From positions 62,001 to 126,000 of the forward strand of contig NZ_AKKA01000008.1 in NCBI RefSeq assembly GCF_000282035.1: a stretch of 64,000 nt of DNA, read 5' to 3'. A program made the position numbers and the translations under genes. Shown here in pieces: positions 1 through 9,087 of this stretch. The notes under the pieces are model-generated. The model ran no database searches. It saw only the letters and a program-made list of their open reading frames with translations, and was not told the origin of the DNA. How positions within the stretch are numbered: position 1 is the stretch's first letter; the number at the start of each line of letters is the position of its first letter. This stretch comes from Rhizobium sp. CF122 (lineage in GTDB: Bacteria > Pseudomonadota > Alphaproteobacteria > Rhizobiales > Rhizobiaceae).

Positions 1-326
1 AGGCCGACGACGAGGCCGATGACGATGACGACAAGAAGCCCGGGCAGGATCATGCCGTTTTCGACATTCATCAGCTTCAGCGCCACCGTGCCGGCAAGCG
101 TCATGGTGGCGGGAACCGAGAGATCGATGTTGCCGGGACCGAGCGTGATGACGAACATCTGGCCGATGCCGACGACGACCGAGAAGGCCGCGAAGGTGAG
201 AGCGGCCTGCGACAGGCCGAGCGTGCTGGCGCCGAGCGTCACGATGATCGTCAGGAACCAGACGACAAAGGCGGCAAGCCATGACCAGATCCAGGGTTTG
301 CCGAAAAGGCGCAGCATGGGGGTCAT
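1..326 (-). CDS. Sugar ABC transporter permease, RbsC/BPD_transp_2 family (partial, 3' end outside window)
   Basis: This is the second inner-membrane permease of a ribose-type sugar importer. Only about 108 N-terminal codons lie in the window; the rest continues past position 1. The visible part is very hydrophobic and holds the family pattern LGPGNIDLSVPATMTLAG, where the paired permease has NDLDLSMGTF. The ATG at 326 overlaps the TGA of the upstream permease (ATGA), so the two are translationally coupled. It is the last visible gene of the binding protein-ATPase-permease-permease operon read on the minus strand from 3805. Confidence 0.85.
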   Translation of the reverse strand, partial: MTPMLRLFGKPWIWSWLAAFVVWFLTIIVTLGASTLGLSQAALTFAAFSVVVGIGQMFVITLGPGNIDLSVPATMTLAGTVALKLMNVENGMILPGLLVVIVIGLVVG

Positions 327-1270
327 CGGCGTTTCTCCCGCTTCTCGAGACGGTTCAGGATCAGGCGGAGCGCGAGCACGATGATTAAGATCGCGCCCTG
401 AGCCCCGATCTGCCAGTCCGGCGAGATGCGTAGGAAGGACAGGAAAGAGCCGGCGAGCGTCAGCGTCAGCGCGCCGATGACGGCACCGATGGGTGAGACG
501 CGGCCGCCGATGAACTCGCCGCCGCCGAGGATCACGCCGGCAATCGACAGCAGCGTGTAGCGCAGCGCGATATTGGCGTCGGCTGAGGTGGTCAGGCCGA
601 CGAGGGCGATGCCAGCCAGCACCGCGAAGAAGCCGGCAAGGCTATAGGCGGCGGCGCGCGCCCCGACAATCGACCAGCCGGCGCGCTCGACCGAGCGCTG
701 GTTGCCGCCGATGCCCCGGATCAGCACGCCGAGCGAGGACCGCATGACAACGAGGTGGGCGACGGCGGCGATGACGATGCTGGCGACGATCGCCATCGGC
801 GCTAGCGGCGGCTTGACGGTCATCAGCCAGCGCACCCAGTCCGGCGCCTGCCCGCCGGGTGCCGGCAGCAGCAGTACGGCAAGGCCGCCCCATACGAAAC
901 TCATGCCGAGGGTCACGACAATGGACGGCAGGTTGCGCAGATGGATGACAACGCCGAGCGCCGCATAGGTCGCGATCGCGCCGGCAAGGATCACGATGCC
1001 GGTCACGGGGGCATCCCGCAGAAAGGTCGCGGTTACGCAGGCGACGAAGCTGACGAAGGTTCCCATCGAAAGATCGAGATCGTTCACCGCCATCACGAGC
1101 ATCTGGGCGATCGTCGCAAGCGCGATGGGCACAGCCAGGTTAAACAGCAGGTTAAGCCCGACATAGCTCATGGCGCGCGGCTGCAACCAGAAGACGGCGG
1201 CGAGCAGCAGCGTCAGCGACAGGGCGGGAATGGCAAGACGCATGGCGTCGGACGAGAGCCGGAACGTCAT
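323..1270 (-). CDS. Sugar ABC transporter permease, RbsC family
   Basis: A 315-residue inner-membrane permease of the ribose/xylose/autoinducer-2 importer class, with about eight to ten hydrophobic segments. The motif NDLDLSMGTF near residue 63 and the GGxxFxGGRVSPIGAVIGA stretch near the C-terminus are typical of RbsC-like proteins. The ATG at 1270 overlaps the stop of the ATPase gene by four bases, and its own stop overlaps the next permease start, so all three genes are coupled. It should form the membrane channel together with the partial permease at 1-326. The substrate cannot be told from the sequence. Confidence 0.92.
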   Translation of the reverse strand: MTFRLSSDAMRLAIPALSLTLLLAAVFWLQPRAMSYVGLNLLFNLAVPIALATIAQMLVMAVNDLDLSMGTFVSFVACVTATFLRDAPVTGIVILAGAIATYAALGVVIHLRNLPSIVVTLGMSFVWGGLAVLLLPAPGGQAPDWVRWLMTVKPPLAPMAIVASIVIAAVAHLVVMRSSLGVLIRGIGGNQRSVERAGWSIVGARAAAYSLAGFFAVLAGIALVGLTTSADANIALRYTLLSIAGVILGGGEFIGGRVSPIGAVIGALTLTLAGSFLSFLRISPDWQIGAQGAILIIVLALRLILNRLEKREKRR

Positions 1271-2718
1271 GCGGCAACCCCCTCGAAGGAGGCGGCGATG
1301 ATGTTCTTCTCATTGACGGCGTCGCCGACGAGTTCGGCCGTGATCCTGCCTTCTCGGAACACGTAGACGCGGTCGCAGAGGCGGACCTCGTCCATTTCCG
1401 TCGAGTACCAGATGAAGGTGCGGCCGCGCGCCGCTTCCTGGCGGATGATCGCGTAGACCTCCTGCTTAGTCCCGACGTCGACGCCGCGCATCGGATCGTC
1501 CATCAGGACGATCGGTGCGCGCGTCGAAAGAGCGCGTGCGAAGAGCACCTTCTGCTGGTTACCGCCGGAAAGTGACAGGATGCGGTTGTCCATATCGGGC
1601 GTGCGGATCTCGATCCGCCGCTTCCAGTCGGCGGCTTTTGTCTCCTCTTCGCTCACGAGAATGACGCCGCGCCGGGACAGGTCGCTGAGCGAGGCGATGG
1701 AGAAGTTGCGCAGGATGCTCCACAGTTCGAAGACGCCGTTGAGGCGGCGATCGCCGGCGACGAAGGTGACCTGCGGATCGCGCTCAGGCAGCCAGTTGCC
1801 GGACTGGGCGGCATGCAGGGCGAGCAGGAGCTCGGTCTGCCCGTGGCCCGCAAGACCCGTCAGTCCGATGATCTCACCCTTGCGCGCCGTGAACGAAAGG
1901 CCTGCAGCCTGATGGGACAGGATAAGCGGAGCGGTGGACTGTTCGCGCGCCGAAGCCTGCCCGGTCTCCTCTTTCGCAACGGTGCCCATGGCTTCCACGA
2001 GGCCGTGATGGTCGAAGCCGTGCGCCGGACGTTCGGCTGCGACGCGGCCATCCTTCATGACGACGATGCGGTCGGAGGTTTCGAGGATCTCGTGCAGGAT
2101 ATGCGATATGAAGATGACGGACCCGCCCGCGGCGATGAAGCGGCGGACATGGTCGAGCATCTGGCGAGCAAGGCTTGCGTCGAGCGACGAGGTCGGTTCG
2201 TCGAGGATCACCAGCCGCGGCGCAATGCCGGCATCGGAAAAGGCCATGGCGATCTCGACCATCTGCCGCTCGGCGATCGAGAGATCTCCCACGGCCCGAC
2301 TGCTGTCGATGCCGTGGTTGGGAAACACGGTATCGAGGCTCTTCTCGATGATTTTTGCCGCGCGCCTCCGCCAGCCAAAGCCACCGAGATGGCGATGCAT
2401 GATGCGCGTGTTCTCGACGATGGAGAGGTTGGCGCAGAGCGAAAGTTCCTGGAAGACGCAGCGCACGCCGCGGGCTCGCGCCGCGTTGATGCCGTAGCGC
2501 TCCAACTGCTCACCGTCGCTCGCGATGCTTCCTTCGTGCGGTGTGAGGCCGCCGTTGATCACGCTGACGATCGTGGACTTGCCAGCTCCATTGTGTCCGA
2601 CGAGCCCGACGCATTCGCCCGGCATGACGCGAAGCGTAACGCCGTCGAGTGCCCTGACCGCGCCGAAGCTCACCTTGGCGCCATCGACCGCGATCACCGC
2701 CTTCAAAACGTCATTCAT
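1267..2718 (-). CDS. Sugar ABC transporter ATP-binding protein, RbsA-like with two ATPase domains
   Basis: A 483-residue tandem ATPase that energises the importer. The N-terminal domain has Walker A GHNGAGKST, a C-loop beginning LSIAERQMVEIA and Walker B VILDEPTSSLD. The C-terminal domain has a degenerate Walker A (GLAGHGQTE), signature LSGGNQQKVLFARAL and a Walker B-like VLMDDPMRGVDVG. This asymmetry is normal for RbsA/MglA proteins. The frame is open well upstream, but the added residues are low-complexity and overlap the intergenic hairpin, so the ATG at 2718 (MNDVLKAV) is preferred. It lies 70 bp downstream of the binding-protein gene and overlaps the permease start by ATGA. Confidence 0.92.
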   Translation of the reverse strand: MNDVLKAVIAVDGAKVSFGAVRALDGVTLRVMPGECVGLVGHNGAGKSTIVSVINGGLTPHEGSIASDGEQLERYGINAARARGVRCVFQELSLCANLSIVENTRIMHRHLGGFGWRRRAAKIIEKSLDTVFPNHGIDSSRAVGDLSIAERQMVEIAMAFSDAGIAPRLVILDEPTSSLDASLARQMLDHVRRFIAAGGSVIFISHILHEILETSDRIVVMKDGRVAAERPAHGFDHHGLVEAMGTVAKEETGQASAREQSTAPLILSHQAAGLSFTARKGEIIGLTGLAGHGQTELLLALHAAQSGNWLPERDPQVTFVAGDRRLNGVFELWSILRNFSIASLSDLSRRGVILVSEEETKAADWKRRIEIRTPDMDNRILSLSGGNQQKVLFARALSTRAPIVLMDDPMRGVDVGTKQEVYAIIRQEAARGRTFIWYSTEMDEVRLCDRVYVFREGRITAELVGDAVNEKNIIAASFEGVAA

Positions 2719-2745
2719 GCTGCCCGCCACATCTGCTTGCAAAAA

Positions 2746-2775
2746 TGCCGCGCAGCCATTTGCGGCCACGCGGCA
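2746..2775 (-). terminator. Stem-loop with U-run between binding-protein and ATPase genes
   Basis: Read on the minus strand, a 7-bp stem (TGCCGCG paired with CGCGGCA) closes a 16-nt loop and is followed by TTTTT. It sits just after the binding-protein stop and before the ATPase start. Such a partial terminator or mRNA-protecting hairpin is common in importer operons, where it lets the binding protein be made in excess over the membrane parts. That role is inferred. Confidence 0.6.
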
Positions 2776-2788
2776 GTCGCCGGGAGAT

Positions 2789-3805
2789 TTACTTTGCCGA
2801 TTCGATGACCTTGATTGCGTCCGCCTGCGTGTATTCCACGTTGGCGACGCCGCCGGCCTGGGTATTGGCGAGGTTCGTTTCGAGATTGTCCTGGTCGATG
2901 CGCAGGAAGGGCACGACGAGGTCCTTCTTGACCTGCTTGCCGTCAAGGATCTGCTGGGCGACCCAGAAGGCGAGCGTGGAGACACCGGGTGCAATGGACA
3001 CGGACATGGTCTCATAGCCCTTCGCGTCCTTCTGCTCCTTCCACCACTTCAGTTCATCTTCGCGGTTGCCCATGACAATGATCGGCATCTTCCGGTCGGT
3101 CGCGGCAATCGCCTGTGCGGCACCATAACCGTCGCCGCCCTGCGTCACCACGCCGACGATATCGGGCAGGCTCGGTAGGATGCCGGCAACCGCCTTCTGC
3201 GCCACGTCCTGCGCCCAGTCTCCGTGAACGGAACCGACAACCTTGAACTGCGGGAACTGCTTGGCGCCCTCATGGATGCCCGCCGAGATCTCGTCGTCGA
3301 CGAAGACACCAGCAAGGCCGCGGATCTCGAGCAGGTTGCCGCCGTCGGGGAGTTTTTTCGATAAGTATTCCACCTGGCTGCGGCCCATTTCCTTGAAGTC
3401 GACGGCGATGCGCCAGGCGCATGGTTCCGTCACGATGCCGTCGAAGGAAACGACGATGATGCCGGCGTCGCAGGCTTCCTTGACCGCGCCGTTTAGCGCC
3501 GTCGGCGAGGCGGCGTTCAGCACGATCGCGTCATAGCCCTGCAGGATCATGTTCTGGATCTGCGCGGCCTGTTCCGTCGCCTGGTTCTCGGCGGTGGTGA
3601 AAGGATCGGCGCTGGCAACGACGCCGGTCTTGACGGCTTCACCCGTCACCTTGCCCCAACTCGTCAGCATGGCCTGGCGCCAGGAGTTGCCGGCATAGTT
3701 GTTGGAAAGGGCGATCTTCTTGGCCGATGTGTCGGCAAAGGCGGAAACGGGCATCGCGGCGCAAGCGATAGCGGCCGATGCCAGAAGCATCTTACGGATT
3801 GTCAT
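2789..3805 (-). CDS. Periplasmic sugar-binding protein, RbsB-like (Peripla_BP_4)
   Basis: A 338-residue substrate-binding protein. It begins with a Sec signal peptide (MTIRKMLLASAAIACAAMPVSAFA) followed by the type I periplasmic-binding fold. Typical elements are KIALSNNYAGNSWRQ near the mature N-terminus, IQNMILQGYDAIVLNAASP, and VGVVTQGGDGYGAAQAI. The ATG at 3805 is chosen because GGAGGAAG stands just before it; an in-frame ATG at 3820 lies upstream of that ribosome site. It is the first gene of the operon and captures the sugar for the permeases at 1-1270. Confidence 0.92.
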   Translation of the reverse strand: MTIRKMLLASAAIACAAMPVSAFADTSAKKIALSNNYAGNSWRQAMLTSWGKVTGEAVKTGVVASADPFTTAENQATEQAAQIQNMILQGYDAIVLNAASPTALNGAVKEACDAGIIVVSFDGIVTEPCAWRIAVDFKEMGRSQVEYLSKKLPDGGNLLEIRGLAGVFVDDEISAGIHEGAKQFPQFKVVGSVHGDWAQDVAQKAVAGILPSLPDIVGVVTQGGDGYGAAQAIAATDRKMPIIVMGNREDELKWWKEQKDAKGYETMSVSIAPGVSTLAFWVAQQILDGKQVKKDLVVPFLRIDQDNLETNLANTQAGGVANVEYTQADAIKVIESAK

Positions 3806-4084
3806 GTCTTCCTCCCTCATGATCGCGCTGGTCGGCGGATCGCTTCACTCCTGTCCCGCCCAATCGGGTTCGAGTGAAAATTGTTCTTGCACTGAGCATC
3901 CTCTTCTCAGTAAGGGCAGGATGCGGGAGATCGACCGGCCTGTACAGGGGCAAGGCGGCAAGTCGTTTGCGGGTTTTGCCTAACAAGCTGCGGGTTTACG
4001 CAAGACGGCGGCGCTTCCGCTGGCGCTTACTGCGAAGCGATCGCGGCGGGTTGAGGAGCCTGCCATCTCGGGGAGGAACTGACG

Positions 4085-5323
4085 ATGCTGCATCTCGCAC
4101 CCGCAGCCATGTTCGACCACTATCTAGGCATTTCCCGGCTGCTCGCGGGCCAGCTAGACTTCCGCTCGGCCATCCGTTCCGTCGCGGCCGAGGTCGCCCA
4201 TATCATCCCGCACGACCATCTCGATGTCTGTGTGCTGCTTGAGGACGGTAACTACCACACGGCCTACGAGACGGGCATCGAGACCGCCTGGGGCGACCTT
4301 GCTGGTGCGCCTGTGGTCAACAGCCCCATCCGCTCGCTGCTCTGGGGCGAGGTGGACTTTCTCCTGGCGGAAGACGCCATGACGGACCCGCGTTTCCACT
4401 TCGAGGGCGCATTCAAGCGGCCGATCGTCGAACAGTCGCTGAGGAGCCGCTTGCATGTACCGATGAAGGTGCAGGGCACGATCATCGCGGCGCTCTCCTG
4501 TTCATCGCAAAGGGCGAGCGTCTATACAATGGAGGATATCGAACGCGCCCGCATCATCGCCGACCTGCTGACGCCCTATTTCTTCGCGCTGCAGGCGGCT
4601 GAGCAGGCCCAACGCTCAGCCATCGTGGAGGCGGAGGCGCGCGCCCGCGAGGAGGGGTTGCGGCAAGGCGCGCTGAAGCTTACCGAAGCACTGGAGCAGG
4701 AGCGCCAGCGGATCGGCATGGACCTGCACGACCAGACGCTCGCCGACCTGACACGGCTCGCCCGCCGGATCGATCGGCTGTCGCGCAACGGCGAGGTGGC
4801 GCCCGAGGCGCTGGAGCCCGTGTCCCGTTCTCTCCAGCATTGCATGCAGGATCTGCGGCAGATCATCGAGCAGGCAAAACCCTCCGTGCTGCAGCTCTTC
4901 GGCCTTTCCCAAGCGATCGAGCATCATCTGGACCGATCGACCCGCGACACGGGATCGGGCATCGAATGGGGCCTCGTCGACGAGACGAATGGCGCGCTGG
5001 AGCGACTGGAGCCGACCGTCAGCATTGCCTTATTCCGGATCGCGCAGGAGGCGATCAACAATGCGGTGCGTCATGCCGCCCCGCTGGCGATCATGGTGCG
5101 GCTCGGGGCCGACGACGAACGGCTGTCGATCGAAGTCTCCGATGACGGGACCGGGCTCGCCAAGGCGCGGGGACGGATTGGCGGAGGCATCGACAACATG
5201 AAGACCCGTGCGCGGCTGATCTCGGCGCGCTTCACGACCGGGCCAGGTCACAACAATCGCGGGACTGTTGTGCGGGTCGTGCTGCCGCTCGTGCCGCACG
5301 ACCCGGCGAGCGGGCCAACCTGA
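4085..5323 (+). CDS. Soluble sensor histidine kinase with GAF domain and HisKA_3 dimerisation domain
   Basis: A 412-residue kinase of the NarX/DesK type with no membrane segment, so it senses something in the cytoplasm. Residues 20-170 form a GAF domain. A coiled stretch at 172-205 leads to the phospho-acceptor site ERQRIGMDLHDQ with His215. The ATPase part shows the N-box ALFRIAQEAINNAVRHA and G-box SDDGTGLAKARGRIGGGIDNM. The start has a good ribosome site (GGGAGGA). It is divergent from the sugar importer operon and 10 bp ahead of its response regulator, so it may control that operon; this last point is inference from position. Confidence 0.92.
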   Translation: MLHLAPAAMFDHYLGISRLLAGQLDFRSAIRSVAAEVAHIIPHDHLDVCVLLEDGNYHTAYETGIETAWGDLAGAPVVNSPIRSLLWGEVDFLLAEDAMTDPRFHFEGAFKRPIVEQSLRSRLHVPMKVQGTIIAALSCSSQRASVYTMEDIERARIIADLLTPYFFALQAAEQAQRSAIVEAEARAREEGLRQGALKLTEALEQERQRIGMDLHDQTLADLTRLARRIDRLSRNGEVAPEALEPVSRSLQHCMQDLRQIIEQAKPSVLQLFGLSQAIEHHLDRSTRDTGSGIEWGLVDETNGALERLEPTVSIALFRIAQEAINNAVRHAAPLAIMVRLGADDERLSIEVSDDGTGLAKARGRIGGGIDNMKTRARLISARFTTGPGHNNRGTVVRVVLPLVPHDPASGPT

Positions 5324-5333
5324 GGAGAAGGGC

Positions 5334-6059
5334 ATGATGAAGGTTCTGATCGTCGAGGACGACCCGCTGCACCGGTCCTATCTGCACGAGGCGGTCAACG
5401 CTGCCCTGCCAGAATGCGACACGGTGATCGAGGCGGAGAACGGAACCGTCGGCGAGAAGCTTGCCCGCGACCACAAGTCGGCGCATATCGTCATGGACCT
5501 GCAGATGGCCAGCCGCAACGGCATCGAGGCGGCGCGCACGATCTGGAAGGAGCGGCCGGAGACCCGTATCCTGTTCTGGTCGAATTACTCGGACGAGGCC
5601 TATGTGCGCGGCGTCTCCCGCATCGTGCCGGACGGCGCCGCCTATGGCTATGTGCTCAAATCCGCCTCCGACGAGCGGCTGAAGCTTGCGCTACGCTCGA
5701 TCTTCATCGAGAGCCAGTGCGTCATCGATCGCGAGGTGCGGGGCCTGCAGCAAAAGAGCCTCGGCCAGACGAACGGCTTCACCGATTCCGAATACGAGAT
5801 CCTCGTCGATATCGCGCTGGGTCTCACGGACCGGGCCATCGCCAAACGTCGGGGCCTCTCGCTGCGCAGCGTGCAGAACCGCTTGCAGCAACTCTACGAC
5901 AAGCTCGACGTCTACCAGAGCGCCGGCGACGACCATGAGGACGGCCGCTTCAATCTTCGCGCCCGCGCCGTCACCGTCGCTTTCCTGCGCAAACTCCTGA
6001 ACTACAGCGCTCTGGAGCGGGCTGAGGCAGAGCTGCAGGAGTGGCTTGACGGAAAGTAG
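5334..6059 (+). CDS. Response regulator with receiver and LuxR/NarL-type HTH
   Basis: A 241-residue partner of the kinase at 4085. The receiver domain has the acidic pair in VLIVEDD, the phospho-acceptor Asp in HIVMDLQMASRNG and the conserved Lys in YGYVLKSAS. Residues about 145-195 form the helix-turn-helix (FTDSEYEILVDIALGLTDRAIAKRRGLSLRSVQNRL split over two helices). The C-terminal 45 residues after the HTH are an unusual extension ending in a helical tail. ATGATG at 5334 follows GGAG; the open frame upstream overlaps the kinase and is not expected to be translated. Confidence 0.9.
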   Translation: MMKVLIVEDDPLHRSYLHEAVNAALPECDTVIEAENGTVGEKLARDHKSAHIVMDLQMASRNGIEAARTIWKERPETRILFWSNYSDEAYVRGVSRIVPDGAAYGYVLKSASDERLKLALRSIFIESQCVIDREVRGLQQKSLGQTNGFTDSEYEILVDIALGLTDRAIAKRRGLSLRSVQNRLQQLYDKLDVYQSAGDDHEDGRFNLRARAVTVAFLRKLLNYSALERAEAELQEWLDGK

Positions 6060-6324
6060 TCTCCAGAGCTGCTTTCACGCGCAGCTTCGGGTCGTGGCCT
6101 CCGTTGCATAGAATGACTGCTCATGGATCAGGCCCGGCAGCCGTCGCCTGGGAGGTAGGCGGCTCTCACATGCAAGTAAAATGGTACTGACCAGTGCGTG
6201 AACCTTTTCATACGCTGGCAGATCCGACTGCCGCTCTGCAGATCTGCTAAGCGGCAATCGGGAGAGCCGAAGGGCTGCGGCAGTCTTCGCGCTTGCTTCC
6301 CGCGACGCGCGTCGGTACTTGATA

Positions 6325-6528
6325 CTAATTTACCGCAACCCGCCGAGCGAGTGCCATGACGTAGTCATCGGCGATATCAGCCAAAGTCAGGGCGACCTCC
6401 GGTTCATTCCACCCCGCCGCGAGGGTCCTTTGCACGAAATCGCGAAACGCCGCCGCGAGTACCTCCTCGCGATCAAGAGCTCGGCAGGGATCATTCGCGG
6501 CTTGCATTATCAGACGGATAGCTTTCAT
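6325..6528 (-). CDS. Small hypothetical protein
   Basis: A 67-residue acidic, helix-rich protein starting MKAIRLIMQAANDP and containing LDREEVLAAAFRDFVQRTLAAGWNEPEVALTLADIADDYVMAL in pieces. The regular amphipathic pattern and codon use look coding. I know no function; it resembles small unknown proteins common in rhizobia. The frame is open to 6582, but the ATG at 6528 is closest to a purine-rich site (AGGGGCGC). It stands alone between the two-component pair and a decayed region. Confidence 0.5.
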   Translation of the reverse strand: MKAIRLIMQAANDPCRALDREEVLAAAFRDFVQRTLAAGWNEPEVALTLADIADDYVMALARRVAVN

Positions 6529-6984
6529 TGATGCGCCCCTCACGGTTTGCCTTGTTGCACCACAAGTGCATTCGCCATGCACTCAGCCTCTTGCCATGCG
6601 CTATTATGCTTCTTTTCTAATGCCTTACGCGCTGCGTGTCGTTAGCTTCCGATCCCAAAACTTGCAGCGGCGTCCATTTCTGCGGCTGGGGGAAGTGGCA
6701 GTGGTCAATCATTCCCTTCGCTCAGGAATGATTGGATGACAACGCGTTCGATAGACCGATGATCGGTTTGCCGAATTGACAGTCCTTTCCCGTGGTGGAG
6801 CCTGTCGTGCAACTCATGTCGCAAGAACGCATCGCCAGGCGGGTTCGGTTTTCGGTCCGATAGAGATCGGAGGCGGGTAGCCAGCTGAAGCTGCAGGTGC
6901 TCTTGATAGGCGAGAGGCAAGGGGTAACTCTCGCATGATCTCTTGCCTGCCATCGCAACCATCAAAGATGACGTGACGTTGCGT
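6529..6984. other. Gene-free stretch
   Basis: About 450 bases with no frame that I can tie to a protein family. A minus-strand frame at 6705-7022 stays open but overlaps the hydrolase remnant and has no recognisable motif. The stretch marks the edge of the decayed accessory region. Confidence 0.4.
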
Positions 6985-7265
6985 CTCCGGACGGAGGAGG
7001 CGGCCCAAAAGCGGCCTTCCATGGTTCATGGTTTCCCGCAGACAAGCCATTTGTGGCGCAAGGTCACGCCGCTTCTGGTAAAGAGAGGCTTCGGCGTGAT
7101 CGCCCCGGATTATCGGGATGCAGGTTGCTGATCGAAACCGGCTGGAGCTTACGACAATGGAGCATGGCCTGCGACATCAAGCTCCTCCTTCTCGGACATC
7201 GCGGTGTTTAACGGCCAATCGTGCTCGTCGGCCACGATATCGACTTGCCACTCCAGGCGACGTCA
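6985..7265 (+). pseudogene. Alpha/beta hydrolase remnant (epoxide hydrolase-like)
   Basis: The plus strand keeps recognisable pieces of an epoxide-hydrolase-type alpha/beta hydrolase in different frames. First comes VHGFPQTSHLWRKVTPLL followed by GFGVIAPDYRDAGC and a stop. In another frame comes TMACDIKLLLLGHRGV, a stop, then RPIVLVGHDID. The last piece matches the nucleophile-elbow region (VGHDIG in intact enzymes). With at least one frameshift and two stops, and both ends missing, it cannot make an enzyme. Confidence 0.65.
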
Positions 7266-7350
7266 TTCAGGACGGAGATGCGAGTTGATCCGCGCGGCTC
7301 AGTGTTTGAGCTGAAGTGCCCCGGTAAGCTTGCCGCTACGAGGCCAGCCC

Positions 7351-7644
7351 TTAAACAACGACTTGGGGGGAGATCTTTCGGCGCCCGTGCAGCACTCGGA
7401 TGATTTCGACCGCGCCGCCGGTGAGCCGATAAAGAGTTAGATACTCGCCTGAGACCAGATACCGAATACCCGGTGCGATATCGTCGCGCGCCACTCCCGA
7501 GTAAGGGTGTCGTGCAAGATGCTGCCAGCGAGCCTCAATCGCATCGAGAACTCGATCAGCTGCGACTATGTTTTCAACAGCAATGTAGGACCAGATTTCG
7601 ATTAGGTCTTCATCGGCACGATCCGTGCGGACAATCGAAAGCAC
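7351..7644 (-). CDS. ParE/RelE-family toxin
   Basis: A 97-residue toxin of the ParE/RelE fold. Visible features are AADRVLDAIEARWQHLARHPYSG, the core GIRYLVSGEYLTLYRL and the C-terminal VEIIRVLHGRRKI, a hallmark of ParE proteins. The start is GTG at 7644, two bases after the antitoxin stop, so both are made from one message. ParE toxins usually act on DNA gyrase, but the target is not evident here. The pair probably stabilises this accessory region or its replicon. Confidence 0.88.
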   Translation of the reverse strand: MLSIVRTDRADEDLIEIWSYIAVENIVAADRVLDAIEARWQHLARHPYSGVARDDIAPGIRYLVSGEYLTLYRLTGGAVEIIRVLHGRRKISPQVVV

Positions 7645-7646
7645 AG

Positions 7647-7925
7647 TTAGCGTTCGTGTCGTGGAGATTCAAAGCGATGGCGCGCGGCAGCTTTCACCTC
7701 TGCCATCGTCGAGCGCGAACTTGGACCGCTGTCGATGCCCTCCTGAACAAGCGCTCGCAGATCCTCGACTGTATAACCAAGCAAATCCCGTCGTTCCTTC
7801 CACTCACGCACGGCGTCGCGGATGGCTTCGCTAGTCGATGCATATTCGCCAGCATCGACCGCGCTTCGCACAAATCCCGCCATCTCAGATGTCAGTGCAA
7901 TGGTAATCTTCTCGACCGTCGCCAT
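7647..7925 (-). CDS. ParD-family antitoxin (ribbon-helix-helix)
   Basis: A 92-residue partner of the toxin at 7351. The N-terminal ribbon-helix-helix segment reads EKITIALTSEMAGFVRSAVDAG, then YASTSEAIRDAVREWKER, the classic ParD/CopG dimerisation and DNA-binding pattern. The C-terminal half should wrap the toxin. ATG 7925 follows GGAGGC at a fair distance; the frame is open to 8030, but that part is not ParD-like. The antitoxin is expected to repress its own promoter between about 7926 and 8000. Confidence 0.88.
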   Translation of the reverse strand: MATVEKITIALTSEMAGFVRSAVDAGEYASTSEAIRDAVREWKERRDLLGYTVEDLRALVQEGIDSGPSSRSTMAEVKAAARHRFESPRHER

Positions 7926-8004
7926 CGCAGAAGCCTCCTTCTCGTCACATCCACGGTATGCTATTAGCGTACCGCAGGCAAGGGGCCAGTAGGATTGGAA
8001 CCTG

Positions 8005-8565
8005 ATGTCCCGCACGATCGCGCCGGTCATCTGGCAAAACGATGTTGCGGGCGATTCAGGGCATCAGTTCGGGCTTGGCGACATTACGCAGAGCCTGTTC
8101 TTCTCGCCCAAGCAACCCGGTCCCGACGGTCTGATCTGAGGTCAGGGCCCGGTCTTCCTGCTGCCAACGGCCACCGATGAGTTTTTGGGCAGCGGCAAGT
8201 GGGGTGCCGGTCCGACGGCCGTTGCCCTCAAGCAGGAGGGCCCCTGGACCTACGGAATGCTGGCAAACCATATCTGGTCGTTTGCGGGCCAGAACAACAG
8301 GGACGACATCCGTTCCACATTCCTGCAACCCTTCGTCGCCTACACGACTCCGGAAGCCTGGACCTTCACGCTGAACACCGAGAGTACGTACGACTGGGAG
8401 CACAACGAATGGTCCGTCCCAGTAAACTTCCAAGTTTCGAAGTCCTGAAGTTCGGCGAACAACCAGTCAGTCTTGCCGCGGCTGCACGCTACTGGGTCGA
8501 GCTCCTGAAGGCGGCCCGGATGGCTGGGCTTCCGTGTTGTCCTAACCTTCCTGTTTGCGAAATAG
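8005..8565 (+). pseudogene. Broken outer-membrane transporter-like (neuromedin U / phenol-MetA) family gene
   Basis: The sequence encodes the C-terminal half of a beta-barrel-like family often labelled transporter or neuromedin U. Pieces in order are GLGDITQSLFFSPKQPGPDGLI, a TGA where Trp is expected, GQGPVFLLPTATDEFLGSGKWG, WTYGMLANHIWSFAGQNN, and ESTYDWEHNEWSVPVNFQVSK. A frameshift near 8446 leads to VLKFGEQPVSLAAAARYW, and a second near 8505 to SPEGGPDGWGFRVVLTFLFAK ending at TAG 8563-8565 (pieces quoted separately). The N-terminal third is missing. One stop plus two frameshifts show clear decay. Confidence 0.75.
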
Positions 8566-8778
8566 GGCTTTGTTTCCGCCGGGCGGCAACGGCTGTGGCA
8601 TGTTTCGAAAATACTGCCGGAATACTCCTTTGATTCAATTGAATAAGCCGATTTTGGTGGTCTTTGCTACCTAATGCCGCAAAACTGGCTGACTCATATG
8701 ATTTTTCTCGCGCAGCGCCTTGATCGCGCTTGGCGTCAGTGCCTCGGGAACAGAGAGGCAAGCAAGCGGCGCGAGTTC

Positions 8779-9087
8779 TTAAATTCCTGACCCGTCGAGC
8801 TGCAGGGCGTCGTCGCCTTCCCAGGGTGAGGGCATCGAAGTGCGATTGAGATTGGCCGAGGGCATCGGCATCCAGCACTTCAATTCCGGCTCGGCGTATC
8901 CAATGATGCGGCCCGGTGAGGAATCAGAGGCGCGCCAGCCTTCTGCACCGAACTGATCGCCATTCGACCAATACGCGAGGTCAACGGCTGCCGGCCCCTG
9001 TTCGGACGGGTAGATCGTGACGAGGATCCGACTTCCGTCTTTCGGCGCGCTTGCCATGTGGCGCCAGCGGTCTGGCTCGTCCATCAT
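8779..9087 (-). CDS. Conserved small protein, DUF551-like
   Basis: A 102-residue protein with the pattern WRHMASAPKDGSRILVTIYP near the N-terminus and YWSNGDQFGAEGWRASD and WMPMPS further on. This arrangement (APKDG, then a W-rich middle and a W-x-P-x-P end) is seen in small unknown proteins of rhizobia and phages resembling DUF551. ATG 9087 follows AGGAGGAC at ideal spacing; the longer frame upstream lacks a ribosome site. The function is unknown. Confidence 0.7.
   Translation of the reverse strand: MMDEPDRWRHMASAPKDGSRILVTIYPSEQGPAAVDLAYWSNGDQFGAEGWRASDSSPGRIIGYAEPELKCWMPMPSANLNRTSMPSPWEGDDALQLDGSGI

Noticed and set aside
6705..7022. A 105-codon minus-strand frame in the decayed region
   Set aside because: Part overlaps the hydrolase remnant, no ribosome site is seen, and no family is recognised; it may be a worn gene, but I cannot support it.
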